From positions 1,364,001 to 1,428,000 of the forward strand of contig JADJLJ010000001.1 in NCBI GenBank assembly GCA_016710165.1: DNA of 64,000 nucleotides, read 5' to 3'. Under the pieces are notes generated by a model. It did not search any database and was not told the origin of the DNA. It saw nothing but the letters and a program-made list of their open reading frames with translations. The position numbers were made by a program, and so were the translations under genes. Shown here in pieces: positions 21,683 to 31,414 of the stretch; within the stretch, counting starts at the first letter, position 1, and every line of letters starts with the position of its first letter. Origin of the DNA: Chitinophagaceae bacterium. GTDB lineage: Bacteria > Bacteroidota > Bacteroidia > Chitinophagales > Chitinophagaceae.

Positions 21683-24504
21683 TTATAAAAAAACTGCCGT
21701 CTGACTTGATTTTGCCTTCCTGAACGCCGAGGGATCACCGGCATAAACCAGGTTTCCCCCATCACTACCGGCTTCAGGCCCAAGGTCTATGATCCAGTCG
21801 GCGCTCCGTATCACGTCCATATTATGTTCAATTACTATGATAGAATGACCTTGCTCTATCAGGGCGTTAAAGGAAGCGAGCAGTTTTTTAATATCATGAA
21901 AATGAAGGCCGGTGGTAGGTTCATCAAATATGAAAAGAATATTCCCCTGCCCTTTTCCTTTTCCCAGGAAAGAAGCCAGTTTCACCCGCTGGGCCTCCCC
22001 GCCCGACAACGTATCGGAGGACTGGCCCAGTTTTACATATCCCAACCCCACATCACTCAGCGGCTGTAATTTTTTTGCAACATCGGCGCCATCATTATTC
22101 CTTGTACCAGGCTCGGGGAAGAGAAGAATTCAATAGCCTCATCCACGCTCATATCAAGCACATCATAAATGCTTTTCTCTTTGAACCTTACTTCAAGTAC
22201 CTCCTCCTTAAAACGTTTCCCGCCACATACGTCACACACCAGGTGCACATCTGCCAGGAACTGCATTTCGATGGTCTGTTCACCCTCCCCTTTGCAGGCA
22301 TCACACCTTCCCCCATCCACATTAAATGAAAAATGTTTGGGCTGAAAACCTCTCATTTTACCCAGGGGTTGCTTACTGAACAGGTCCCTGATCTCATCGT
22401 ATGCTTTAATATAAGTGACCGGGTTGCTCCGGGAAGATTTCCCGATCGGGTTCTGATCAACCATTTCTACCTGGGATATATGTCCGGTATCGCCCGAAAG
22501 TGCTTTATGCAATCCTGCTTTTTCTGTGAACTCCCCCTTTAACTTTTGTAAGGCGGGATAAAGGACCTGTTTGACCAACGTGGTTTTTCCGCTGCCGCTT
22601 ACCCCACTCACAATACATAGTGTGTTTAAAGGAAATTCAACCGTTATGTTCTTTAAATTGTTTTGCCTGGCCCCTTCCAGTTTTATGGACCGGTTCCATT
22701 TCCGGTATTGCTTAGGCGGTTCTATTTTCAATTTACCGGAAAGGTATTTGCCCGTTAAACTGGCAGGGTTACTAATGATCTCATCGTAGTCGCCTTCCGC
22801 CACCACTTCACCGCCCAGGTGGCTGGCCAAAGGGCCCATATCAATAATATGGTCTGCCTCCCGCATCATCATTTCATCATGTTCAACCACCACTACGGTA
22901 TTTCCAAGGTCTCTCAGTTCTTTTAATACGTTTATCAACCGTTGCGTATCCCGGCTGTGCAGGCCAATGGAAGGCTCATCCAGTATATATAGTGAGTTGG
23001 TAAGATTGCTTCCCAGGCTACGGGTCAGCTGGATACGCTGGCTTTCTCCCCCGCTTAATGAATTGGCCAGCCTGTTCAACGTAAGATATCCGAGCCCGAC
23101 ATCAAGCAGAGTTTTTATGCGGTGATCAATTTCGGTAAGGATCCTTTTAGCAACCTGCTGATCATAACTGCCCAGTTTAAGAGACTGGAACCAGCCCTGC
23201 AGGTCTTTTACAGGCATCTCACACAATTCGCCGATGTGTTTACCACCTACTTTTACATACAATGCTTCTTTTCTCAAACGGTAACCTTTGCAATCGGTAC
23301 ACAAGGTGCGGCCGCGGTACCTGCTTAATAAAACACGGTACTGAACCTTGTACAGGTTCTGTTCCACCTCTTTAAAAAATTCGTTGATGCCGTTGACAAA
23401 TTCATTTCCCTCCCACAGGTCTTTTAACTGTTTTTCCGTGAGATCAATGATCGGTTTGTGAATGGGGAAGTTGATCTTTTTTGCCGCTTTGATGAAACGC
23501 TCCTTCCACAATCCCATCTTCTCCCCCTTCCAGGGCGCCACGGCACCTTCATACACACTTAAATTCTTATCGGGAATGATCAGGTCAGGGTCAATACCCA
23601 GTATCTGTGAGAACCCTTCACAGGTAGGACAGGCACCAAACGGGTTATTGAAAGAAAACAGGTTAGGCACGGGTTCTTCAAACTGGATGCCATCCGCTTC
23701 AAACTTATTGGAGAAATGAACAAGCCTGTTCCCATCTGTTTCCAGGTACATTTCCCCTTCTCCTTCGTAAAAGGCAGTATTCACAGAATCAGAAATACGG
23801 TGCTTTTCATCTTCATCAAACTCTTTTACTACCAGCCGGTCTATTAATATATATGGTTTGGCTTTATCCGCATTGAACTTCCCTGATTCCAGCAGGTCTT
23901 CGATCCGCAAAGTTTCTTTATCTGCATACAATCTTGAAAAACCCTTCTGCAGTAAAATATTCAGCTCCTCATTCATTTTTCTTTTTGCATGCTGTTTGAA
24001 CGGTACCAGTAAAAGCACTTTACTGCCTGCCGGCAAGTTCTCAATTGCATGCACCACATCGGCCACATCATCTTTTTTAACTTCCCTGCCACTGACCGGC
24101 GAGATGGTCTTGCCGGCCCGGGCAAAAAGCAGTCGCAGGTAATCATATATCTCTGTCATACTGCCAACCGTACTCCGGGGAGTACGGGTAATTACTTTTT
24201 GTTCTATGGCAATGGCCGGGCAAAGTCCCTTGATATAATCCACATCGGGCTTGTTCATCCGTTGCATGAATTGCCGGGCATATGCACTGAGACTTTCGGC
24301 ATACCGGCGCTGGCCTTCTGCAAATAAGGTATCAATGGTAAGGGATGATTTGCCTGAACCGGAAACACCGGTAACAACGATCAGCTTATTACGGGGTATG
24401 GTAACATCCACATTTTTCAGGTTATGGACCCGGGCACCTTTAATATATATACCTGCCTGCCGGGTGCTGATCCCGTTCTCCACCTTCTTTTTTACCGTTG
24501 TCAT
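21683..24504 (-). CDS. uvrA: Excinuclease ABC subunit A, one frameshift
   Basis: The DNA-damage sensor of nucleotide excision repair, a dimeric ATPase working with UvrB. The first ATP site is VVTGVSGSGKSSLTIDTL; zinc-finger cysteines appear in CPTCEG and CTDCKG; the first signature is NSLSGGESQRIQL. The second Walker A is IVSGVSGSGKTTL, then a zinc module CDACKGEGEQTIEMQF...CDVCGGKRF, and the second signature is DTLSGGEAQRVKLA with Walker B IFDEPTTGLH. The frame breaks at a G-run, 22115-22118, just after the EAIEFFSS segment. Adding one base gives 940 aa, the normal length. The start is the ATG at 24504. Promoter unclear. Confidence 0.93.
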
Positions 24505-24720
24505 AGCCAAAAATAGTACATTAATTCTGCTGTGTCATATATGTGAAATATTTCCTAAAGACCGTAGCATTACTTTTATCTAAAACCCCATTTAGTATTT
24601 TTACCATGTTATCGGGGATGAAAAATTGAGGGTTTTTACTCTTACCTATTCAAAAAACATCTTCTATTTTTACTGTCCAATATCCAGAAAAATGAAAAAC
24701 CGCTAGAGCCTATCTAAAAG

Positions 24721-24789
24721 ACTTCTACGATTTTTTTCACCTTTTTTGGACCTGTTACTAAAATCCTAACAATCTAAAACTGTAGAAGT
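24721..24789. repeat. Inverted repeat upstream of the sigma-factor gene
   Basis: ACTTCTAC at 24721-24728 and its exact complement GTAGAAGT at 24782-24789 flank a 53-nt stretch. The related words TATCTAAAAG and AATCTAAAAC lie beside the arms. The right arm ends 2 nt before the ATG of the sigma factor. The pair could be an operator or a leader hairpin. Confidence 0.4.
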
Positions 24790-24791
24790 TT

Positions 24792-25373
24792 ATGAAATGC
24801 CTTAACAACCTTACCGATCAGCAGCTTATCCATTTGTACATGGAAGGAGATGCCAATGCCCTTGCCACCATCATCATGCGTTACAAGGACAAAATTTACA
24901 CCTCCATTTACTTACTGGTAAAGGACAAGTACCTTTCCGAAGACATTTTCCAGGACGTTTTCATCCGCATCATTGATACCTTAAAAGGCGGCCGTTATAC
25001 GGATGAAGGAAAATTCCTTCCCTGGGCCATGCGCATTGCACACAATATGTGTGTTGACCATTTCCGCAAAGTGAAACGCACCCCAACCATCAAAACAAGC
25101 GATGACCGTGACATTTTTGAGGTACTGAATTTCTCTGAAGCCGGCGCCGATCAGAAAATGATGAACGGACAAAGCCACGACCGGGTAAGGAAAATGGTTG
25201 ATCTGCTTCCGGAAGACCAACGGGAAGTGATCATCTTACGCCATTACGCCGACCTCAGTTTCAAAGAGATCGCTGAACTTACCCAATGCAGTATTAACAC
25301 TGCCCTGGGCCGTATGCGTTATGGTTTGATAAACCTGCGCAAAATGATGACTGAAAAACAGATCGCTTTATAA
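24792..25373 (+). CDS. RNA polymerase sigma factor, ECF type
   Basis: 193 aa. Region 2 is visible at about residues 25-95 (IIMRYKDKIYTSIYLLVKD, LSEDIFQDVFIRI, FLPWAMRIAHNMCVDHFRK). Region 4 lies at about 135-185 (LLPEDQREVIILRHYADLSFKEIAELTQCSINTALGRMRY), a helix-turn-helix that reads the -35 element. There is no region 1 or 3, as in extracytoplasmic-function sigma factors. No anti-sigma gene is adjacent, which is common for this Bacteroidota group. It ends at a hairpin terminator. Divergent from uvrA, with an inverted repeat in the gap. Confidence 0.9.
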   Translation: MKCLNNLTDQQLIHLYMEGDANALATIIMRYKDKIYTSIYLLVKDKYLSEDIFQDVFIRIIDTLKGGRYTDEGKFLPWAMRIAHNMCVDHFRKVKRTPTIKTSDDRDIFEVLNFSEAGADQKMMNGQSHDRVRKMVDLLPEDQREVIILRHYADLSFKEIAELTQCSINTALGRMRYGLINLRKMMTEKQIAL

Positions 25374-25401
25374 ATTTTGTGACCCCCATTGCAATGTAAA
25401 G

Positions 25402-25424
25402 CCCTCCCCGCGGAGGGTTTTTTA
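25402..25424 (+). terminator. Rho-independent terminator after the sigma-factor gene
   Basis: Stem CCCTCC, loop CCGC, stem GGAGGG and a T-run. It touches the stop codon of the convergent dsbD, so it may also shape that transcript's end. Confidence 0.8.
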
Positions 25425-27371
25425 TTTCTTCATGGCATTTATACCACATATAAGCCAGTCGGCAAATTCACCGGGGTCGGGTGTATAGAATTTTGTTTTG
25501 GTGAGTGCCTTTTCATCCGGGCTGATGATGGCATACTGGGGTTGTGATGTGGCGCCGAAATTCTCTGTTTGAAAAGTTGCCCATTTATCGCCTACCGTAA
25601 TGATCTGCTTGTAACTGCCGGAACCTGTTTTGAAAACGGTTTGTTCAACAGCCGGCAATTTTGTGCGTTCATCCACGTATAGGGAAACCACGATAAATTC
25701 ATTACGCATCAGGCTGTCCACCTCCCTGTTGGTCCACACTTTTTCTTCCATGCGCCTGCAATTCACACAGGCCCACCCGGTAAAATCGATCAATAAAGGT
25801 TTGTTTTCAGCCCGGGCCTTTGCCAACGCCCCTTCGTAATCGTTGTGTATGGGTTCAATTCCCCTGGTCAACAGTACATGATGTTTGTATAAACTGTACG
25901 AAATGGGCGGGGGAAATCCGCTCAGCATCCGGAGATTGGCCCATTTGGTATTGGTAAGGCCCGGAACCAGGTAAATGGTAGTGGCTGTAAAAAATAAAAT
26001 AAAGAATACCCGGATAACCGATCTTTTGGAGGCCCCGCTGCCATGCCCGATCTTTAGCCAGCCCATTAAATAAAGAACGATGGCTGCCGATATAAGTACC
26101 CAGGCGCCTATGAAGACCTCTCTTTTAAGAATGCCCCATTGTTCCACATTATCTGCATTGGCCAGGAATTTTACAGCCAGGGCCAGCTCAATAAATCCAA
26201 GTACCACTTTTACTTCCGTCATCCAGCCTCCCGATCTGGGCAACGAGTGCAGCCAATTGGGGAACATGGCAAACAAAGCAAACGGCAACCCCAGGGCCAA
26301 ACCAAAACCAGCGGCTCCCGCGGTAAGCGGCCAGGGTCCTTCGTTGGCTACATTTGCCAGCAAGGTACCCAGTATGGGCCCTGTGCAGGAGAAAGAAACG
26401 ATGGCCAATGTGCCTGCCATGAAGAAAATACCGAAAATATTCCCAAGCCCTGATTTTGAATCGGCTTTATTTGCCAGCGAAGCAGGCAGGCCGATCTCGA
26501 AGAGGCCAAAAAAAGACAAGGCAAATAAAATGAATACGGCAAAGAACAGCAGGTTGAGCCAGACATTGGTGGAAATATTATTAAATATTTCGGGACTGAT
26601 GGTTTGACTGGCAATATGAAAAGGGATGGTGATGGCTACATAAATGAGAAAAATGAACAGCCCGTAAAAAACCGCATTGGCGATCCCTTTTTTCCTGTCC
26701 TGTGATTTTTTGGTGAAAAAGGTCACGGTAACCGGTATCATCGGGAAAACGCAGGGAGTGATCAATGCGATCAGGCCGCCTAAAAATCCAAGCAGGAATA
26801 TCCCGGCCAGGCTTTTATTCTGCGTGCCATCGTCACCACAATCCGCTGCGGGTTTTTTAATGTCGATGGATGCTATTTTTATTTCCCCGCCTGAAGCCAC
26901 GCCCCCTTCCAGCGGTACGCTGAAAGCGAAAGGAGGGTCTGACATAAACGCATCGCCCCGGTTATAGAAAAATACAAGATTGCCCAACAACAGGGCAGGC
27001 ACGGTATTCTTAAATACTACAACGGTTTTCCATTCTGCAGCGCCCTTGATCAACTGAACTTTCCCGCTTGTAAAAATGGCGGAAGGTACAGACTGTACGG
27101 GGGAAGTGGTGGAAATGCTTTCAGCTACAAGTGACGAATCGGAAAAATTTATTTCAGAAGACCTTACCCCGTCAAGGTCCTGCCCCGGGGCATATAAACT
27201 GCAATCAGCAACCGCCGGCGCCGTGAATACCAGTTCGTATTTTTTGTCTGCTAATTTTTTGCTGCTGACCTTCCATTTGAAAACAGGTGCGGATGGATCC
27301 GGTTGTGAATAGGATAACAGCCCGGATGTTATGAACGACAAAAGAAATACAAAGCGTAATGATCTCATCAT
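25422..27371 (-). CDS. dsbD: Thiol:disulfide interchange protein DsbD
   Basis: About 649 aa from the ATG pair at 27371/27368. A signal peptide and an N-terminal beta domain (to about residue 190) precede eight or so membrane helices, which include the redox-active TPCVFPMIPVTV and FSCTGPILG cysteines. The C-terminal thioredoxin-like domain has the active site TGWACVNCRRME. DsbD carries electrons from cytosolic thioredoxin across the inner membrane to periplasmic partners such as disulfide isomerases or cytochrome c maturation factors. The N-terminal domain lacks the usual close cysteine pair, having only a lone DCSLY site. The next gene upstream encodes a separate DsbD-alpha-like protein that does have such a pair, so the two may work together. 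Confidence 0.88.
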   Translation of the reverse strand: MMRSLRFVFLLSFITSGLLSYSQPDPSAPVFKWKVSSKKLADKKYELVFTAPAVADCSLYAPGQDLDGVRSSEINFSDSSLVAESISTTSPVQSVPSAIFTSGKVQLIKGAAEWKTVVVFKNTVPALLLGNLVFFYNRGDAFMSDPPFAFSVPLEGGVASGGEIKIASIDIKKPAADCGDDGTQNKSLAGIFLLGFLGGLIALITPCVFPMIPVTVTFFTKKSQDRKKGIANAVFYGLFIFLIYVAITIPFHIASQTISPEIFNNISTNVWLNLLFFAVFILFALSFFGLFEIGLPASLANKADSKSGLGNIFGIFFMAGTLAIVSFSCTGPILGTLLANVANEGPWPLTAGAAGFGLALGLPFALFAMFPNWLHSLPRSGGWMTEVKVVLGFIELALAVKFLANADNVEQWGILKREVFIGAWVLISAAIVLYLMGWLKIGHGSGASKRSVIRVFFILFFTATTIYLVPGLTNTKWANLRMLSGFPPPISYSLYKHHVLLTRGIEPIHNDYEGALAKARAENKPLLIDFTGWACVNCRRMEEKVWTNREVDSLMRNEFIVVSLYVDERTKLPAVEQTVFKTGSGSYKQIITVGDKWATFQTENFGATSQPQYAIISPDEKALTKTKFYTPDPGEFADWLICGINAMKK

Positions 27372-27430
27372 ATCAGGAATCATAAAAAACGAGTCCGAAA
27401 AGAACCCGTCGTAAAAAAATTACAGCACTT

Positions 27431-27886
27431 CTACTTCAATGCCAGGTTGAATGTTATCTTTTTCGGCGGCAGGCATTTTTTGTCGTCGCAGGTCTGGTAT
27501 TCTACGGAACCGCTGATATTTGTTTTAGCAGCAGCTTTCAATTTTACTTTTTGTACAAACGCCACCTGGTTCGAATACTGGTTGGCTGCAATGCCCAGCC
27601 TTTTGTCTGCGTATACTTCCAGTTTCCCGGTCTCTTTCACTTTCCCGTCGAGTTTTACCAGCGGGTTATTGTTAAAGACCACTTCCGTTGGATTGACGAT
27701 GGCATTTTTTGGCTGGGCCTGGGAATAGAGGTGCCAGCCGTTCTGTATACTGGCATTTATATATATCTCGTAGGTCTTTGTGTCGATCTTCTTTGAGGTA
27801 AATGTCCATTTTACCGGGTCGGCGATCTGTGCAGCTGATACCGCTGTTATTCCGGTCAGGAACAGCCCGAGAAATATCTTTTTCAT
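27431..27886 (-). CDS. Stand-alone DsbD alpha-domain-like periplasmic protein
   Basis: 151 aa from the ATG at 27886 (MKKIFLGLFL...VSAAQ signal peptide); an upstream ATG at 27901 is possible. The mature part is an immunoglobulin-like beta protein with WHLYSQAQP and a C-terminal cysteine pair YQTCDDKKCLPP. This matches the cysteine motif of the periplasmic alpha domain of DsbD, which passes electrons to substrates. It lies directly upstream of dsbD on the same strand with a 59-bp gap and is probably cotranscribed. It may supply the alpha-domain cysteines that the larger protein seems to lack; that is inference. Confidence 0.8.
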   Translation of the reverse strand: MKKIFLGLFLTGITAVSAAQIADPVKWTFTSKKIDTKTYEIYINASIQNGWHLYSQAQPKNAIVNPTEVVFNNNPLVKLDGKVKETGKLEVYADKRLGIAANQYSNQVAFVQKVKLKAAAKTNISGSVEYQTCDDKKCLPPKKITFNLALK

Positions 27887-27966
27887 GTAGATCTTATTCA
27901 TGCCCAAAATTACGAAAATGGTTGCTGAACGGTGTCGGGTTAACGACCTTTTAACCCGGTGTAATG

Positions 27967-28653
27967 TTAATTTATTCCAAATAAGTGGTTGAATACGTTC
28001 AGGCCGTCTTCATTGCCCAATATCCTGCTGCAGGCCCTTTCCGGGTGCGGCATCATACCAAAAACATTTCTTTCCTTATTGCAGATACCCGCAATATTAT
28101 GAATGGCCCCATTCGGGTTTGCGGAAGCACTGATATTCCCTTTCTCATCACAATACCGGTAAATGACCTGGCGATGCATCTCCAGTCCTTCCAGGGTGGC
28201 ATCATTGGCAAAATATCTTCCCTCGCCATGGGCCACCGGTATCCTGAGCGGAGCCGAAGGACGGTTAGCATCGCCCTCCGAGGAAGCCTCTTTCATGTAA
28301 ATATTCTTACACACAAACTGTTGCTGGCTGTTGCGTAAAAGCACCCCGGGTAATAAGCCGCTTTCGCAAAGGATCTGGAATCCATTGCAAACACCCAGTA
28401 CCTTTCCCCCGTTGTTGGCAAACCCGATAACACTTTGCATCATGGGGCTGAACCGGGCAATGGCGCCACAGCGGAGGTAATCGCCATAACTGAATCCGCC
28501 GGGCAGCACGATACAATCTTCTGTTGTGAAACTGCTGATGTCCTTATCCTTGTGCCAGAGTTCGATCACTTCCTGCTGCAGGTCATTCCGGAGAGCTTCC
28601 ATCATATCCCGGTCGCAGTTACTGCCGGGGAAGACCACTACGCCAAATTTCAT
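27967..28653 (-). CDS. purQ: Phosphoribosylformylglycinamidine synthase, glutaminase subunit
   Basis: 228 aa from the ATG at 28653 (MKFGVVVFPGSNCDRDM); longer in-frame starts run into the upstream gene and lack similarity. It is a class I glutamine amidotransferase: LPGGFSYGDYLRCGAI, the nucleophile cysteine in KVLGVCNGFQIL, and the His/Glu pair in MMPHPERA. It releases ammonia from glutamine for PurL in step four of purine synthesis. A separate PurQ implies a short PurL and PurS elsewhere in the genome, as none is nearby. It has its own promoter at 28689-28720. Confidence 0.95.
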   Translation of the reverse strand: MKFGVVVFPGSNCDRDMMEALRNDLQQEVIELWHKDKDISSFTTEDCIVLPGGFSYGDYLRCGAIARFSPMMQSVIGFANNGGKVLGVCNGFQILCESGLLPGVLLRNSQQQFVCKNIYMKEASSEGDANRPSAPLRIPVAHGEGRYFANDATLEGLEMHRQVIYRYCDEKGNISASANPNGAIHNIAGICNKERNVFGMMPHPERACSRILGNEDGLNVFNHLFGIN

Positions 28654-28688
28654 TTCGGTATTGATTGTAAGATGAAAAAAGCAAAGGG

Positions 28689-28720
28689 CAAAGGTAATGA
28701 TTGTGACTTCTTTTATCAAA
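28689..28720 (-). promoter_or_regulatory. Bacteroidota-type promoter of purQ
   Basis: On the reverse strand TTTG (28720-28717) and TACCTTTG (28696-28689) are 20 nt apart, a close match to TTTG / TAnnTTTG. It overlaps the last codons of the upstream membrane-protein gene and leaves a leader of about 30 nt. Confidence 0.7.
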
Positions 28721-29693
28721 CGAAGTAACTCACAATTATGACGAAGGCAACCATCAGCCAGTGAAGCAGCCAGGGGAACCAGTTCCTGGCCGGGTAAAGA
28801 AAAGCCGCACCCAGGAAAGCCGAAAGCGGCACGGCACAAAGTATCCAATAGTCGAACGTATGGGTTGCATTGATAAAAGGCACGAACAGGGCTAACAGCA
28901 AATACAGGAAAATAAGGTTCCAGCTTTTCCGGGCCTGTATCAGTTGCCTCCTGAAATTCTGCTGGATGAAGAAAATGCCGATGACCGAGGCAAAGAGAAC
29001 GATCACGATGGCTGCATAGGCCCAGTGGGTCTGGTTAAACACGGGTAAGGTTACTGCAAAACCCGGGAAACGATAACCCTGCCATTTATCGGTTAAAAAA
29101 ACAATGGCCAGCAAAAAATAATAGGGCGTGATGATTCCCAAAAGGGCGATGATCCATTCGGCCAGTTTAAATGGCCGGGTCAGTGCCAGCCCGAAAATGA
29201 TCAATGCTGCAAAGGCCAGCGAAGGAAAATAAAAGAAGGTAGATATCCCGATCGCAATGCCGATATTAAAAAGGGCCGTCTTGGGTTTCGGGCTGTTGTA
29301 CAGGCCACTCATTTTTGCCCATACCCATATCAGTAACGTATTGATGATAAGCGGTGATGAAAGCACATTCCATTCCACAAACATGGACGTGATAAGCAGG
29401 TAGCTCATTCCGGTGAGGTAATTGGGCCGCTGCATGATGCGGTGGTCATTCACCAGTTTATTGAATGTTACGGCCTGTGTGTACAGTAAAACAAAAGCGA
29501 TGAACGGGTAGATAACAGGCAGGCCGGCCCCTATTGGCTGCAGCCATTTTAATAAGGCTTTGTAGAGGAATCCGTCGATCTGCTGCGGCGCCGGTACCTG
29601 GGGATGCAGGAAGATGGAAAGTTTAAGCAAAAACCCATAGATCAGCAGTAAAAAATTGTTGTACGAGTTATTTGCTTTGAAGATACCGGTCAC
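28716..29693 (-). CDS. Polytopic membrane protein (resembles DUF6427)
   Basis: 325 aa with about ten hydrophobic helices spread over the whole length and short polar loops. The start MTGIFKANNSYN is followed by LLLIYGFLLKL. The length, helix pattern and the N-terminal FKxNN stretch recall the Bacteroidota DUF6427 family. Function unknown; no catalytic motif seen. The next gene downstream is purQ, but purQ has its own promoter inside this gene's 3' end. Confidence 0.65.
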   Translation of the reverse strand: MTGIFKANNSYNNFLLLIYGFLLKLSIFLHPQVPAPQQIDGFLYKALLKWLQPIGAGLPVIYPFIAFVLLYTQAVTFNKLVNDHRIMQRPNYLTGMSYLLITSMFVEWNVLSSPLIINTLLIWVWAKMSGLYNSPKPKTALFNIGIAIGISTFFYFPSLAFAALIIFGLALTRPFKLAEWIIALLGIITPYYFLLAIVFLTDKWQGYRFPGFAVTLPVFNQTHWAYAAIVIVLFASVIGIFFIQQNFRRQLIQARKSWNLIFLYLLLALFVPFINATHTFDYWILCAVPLSAFLGAAFLYPARNWFPWLLHWLMVAFVIIVSYFV

Positions 29694-29795
29694 AAAAGAG
29701 ATAATTGGTAATGAGGAATAAGTTGGTACGCAAAAATGAGTATTTATTATTACTTGGTGAAAACTGTTTGTGCAGGCAGGTGGTAAAAAATTGTT

Positions 29796-31301
29796 CTAAA
29801 AATCAATTTTGGCAAAACAAAGGCTGCCCCGGTAAGAGCAGGGGATGATGAGCTGGTTGGCCCCCACCTGTTTACTAAGGCCGGGCATGAATTCGTACCC
29901 TTTTTCCTGGCTTTTTAACGTGGGGTTTCGTTTTAAAGTACCATTGGGAGTTATACTCTGGTCGGTGATGATCTGGTTCCTGCGGTCATTATTGAACAGG
30001 AAATGGATCTCCCCCTCCATGGTCATGGTTGAAAAAGAAAGGAAGCTGTCTGTAATATCATCAAACTGGTCTTTTTGGATGATCTTGTTCCATTCCACCT
30101 TACCGGACCTACTTACGCTAAGCACCAGTATATTCTCATAATAATATCGTGTACTCTGGTTACTGAAACTACCCAGCGGCCTGTAATAACCGGAGTAGGG
30201 GTTGTAATAATAGTAACCGGAAGAGGGGTAGTAAGGACTATACAGGTAATCGTACCGGTTCCAGTTGGTGCCTCCCCTTGTTTCGCTGGTATAATCTTCC
30301 GCCGTAAGTATAAAACCCCCGTCTTTTTTTACAATGATCTGCCTGATAAAAAAATTATCGAATGCGAACCGCAACTGGCCGCTGCGTTTTGCCTCGTCCC
30401 GCAGCACATCATCAAATCCGGTGAACTGGGAGGCAAATGGCCTTGCATTTTCCTTATCCCATATGCACACGAAAAGTCCTTCAATGCTGCCCCTGTTCTT
30501 TTTGTAGTAGAATGTGTTGATGATATACCGTTTGTTCAGGTTGTCGATCTTGATCTTCACATTATCCACATACCGCTCCTCCAGGTTTATCGGCTGGTCA
30601 GTAAACTGATCCTGGCCGGGGGCCTTGATCATCAGTGCCAGCCCGCTGCTGTTGTCCCGGAAAGCCGATTTCCGTTCGTGCGTAAATACCAGGGTGCCGT
30701 CATTTGCCAGCGAAAAATTATCATAACTTTCCCGCCGCTCATTATAATCCGCCACATTCCGGCTTTTATCCAGCAGTTTGAAATCCTTGTCAAACAGGAA
30801 GGTCACCATATCAAATTTCTGGTACCGGGTCTGGATCTTAAACAACAGGATCCGTTGCCTGTCCTCACTGTTCAAAAGGGAGTAGATCTTATTGTCCGTC
30901 ATCACCGGTATGCGGGTAGTATCAATTTCAACAGGTTCGGTCATCCTTTCCACGTTCTCATTCATTTTTACTGCCAGGCAATGGATGATATTGTTTTTCT
31001 GGTATTGGTAGATCATGTAAAAAAAATCCGGGTAGGCAACAAAGTCAATATTATGGGTACGGGAGGGTATGAAATCAAGGTCAACCTTTTTGATGGTCTT
31101 CATCCCGTTGTCGTAAATACTGATGGAGTGGTTCGACCGGAGGTTCCTGTATACCAGTATGCGGTTGTTCACTTTTCCAATGATGTCGAAATTCACATCG
31201 TCCACATTTCCCCTGTCCACATCGGAGAAACGGATGGTTTGTGCAGCTACCCCCCCGGCCATGATCAACCCGGAAAAAATAAAGAGAATGAACCTTTTCA
31301 T
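29796..31301 (-). CDS. Exported protein of unknown function
   Basis: 501 aa. A signal peptide (MKRFILFIFSGLIMAGGVAAQ) is followed by a beta-rich body with recurring strand-turn patterns (ILVYRNLRSNHSISIYDNG, GTLVFTHERKS, GGFILTAEDYTSE), reminiscent of a beta-propeller. About two thirds along is a striking Tyr/Pro-rich loop (SPYYPSSGYYYYNPYSGYY). No known family is recognised. No T9SS tail is seen, so it probably stays in the periplasm or outer membrane. A long antisense frame over this gene is considered a shadow. Confidence 0.7.
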   Translation of the reverse strand: MKRFILFIFSGLIMAGGVAAQTIRFSDVDRGNVDDVNFDIIGKVNNRILVYRNLRSNHSISIYDNGMKTIKKVDLDFIPSRTHNIDFVAYPDFFYMIYQYQKNNIIHCLAVKMNENVERMTEPVEIDTTRIPVMTDNKIYSLLNSEDRQRILLFKIQTRYQKFDMVTFLFDKDFKLLDKSRNVADYNERRESYDNFSLANDGTLVFTHERKSAFRDNSSGLALMIKAPGQDQFTDQPINLEERYVDNVKIKIDNLNKRYIINTFYYKKNRGSIEGLFVCIWDKENARPFASQFTGFDDVLRDEAKRSGQLRFAFDNFFIRQIIVKKDGGFILTAEDYTSETRGGTNWNRYDYLYSPYYPSSGYYYYNPYSGYYRPLGSFSNQSTRYYYENILVLSVSRSGKVEWNKIIQKDQFDDITDSFLSFSTMTMEGEIHFLFNNDRRNQIITDQSITPNGTLKRNPTLKSQEKGYEFMPGLSKQVGANQLIIPCSYRGSLCFAKIDF

Positions 31302-31414
31302 ACGGTGAAAACTTTGATCTTAAAATTACGATATATATCGCAACAAGAGTACATTACACTGAACAAGATGTGTGCAGTTTTGTTTTTACACAATAGCTTT
31401 AACATTTTTATACA

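Noticed and set aside
27384..27430. Terminator between the DsbD-alpha-like gene and dsbD
   Set aside because: The imperfect ACGA...TCGT hairpin with A/T runs has several mismatches in its stem; too weak to call.
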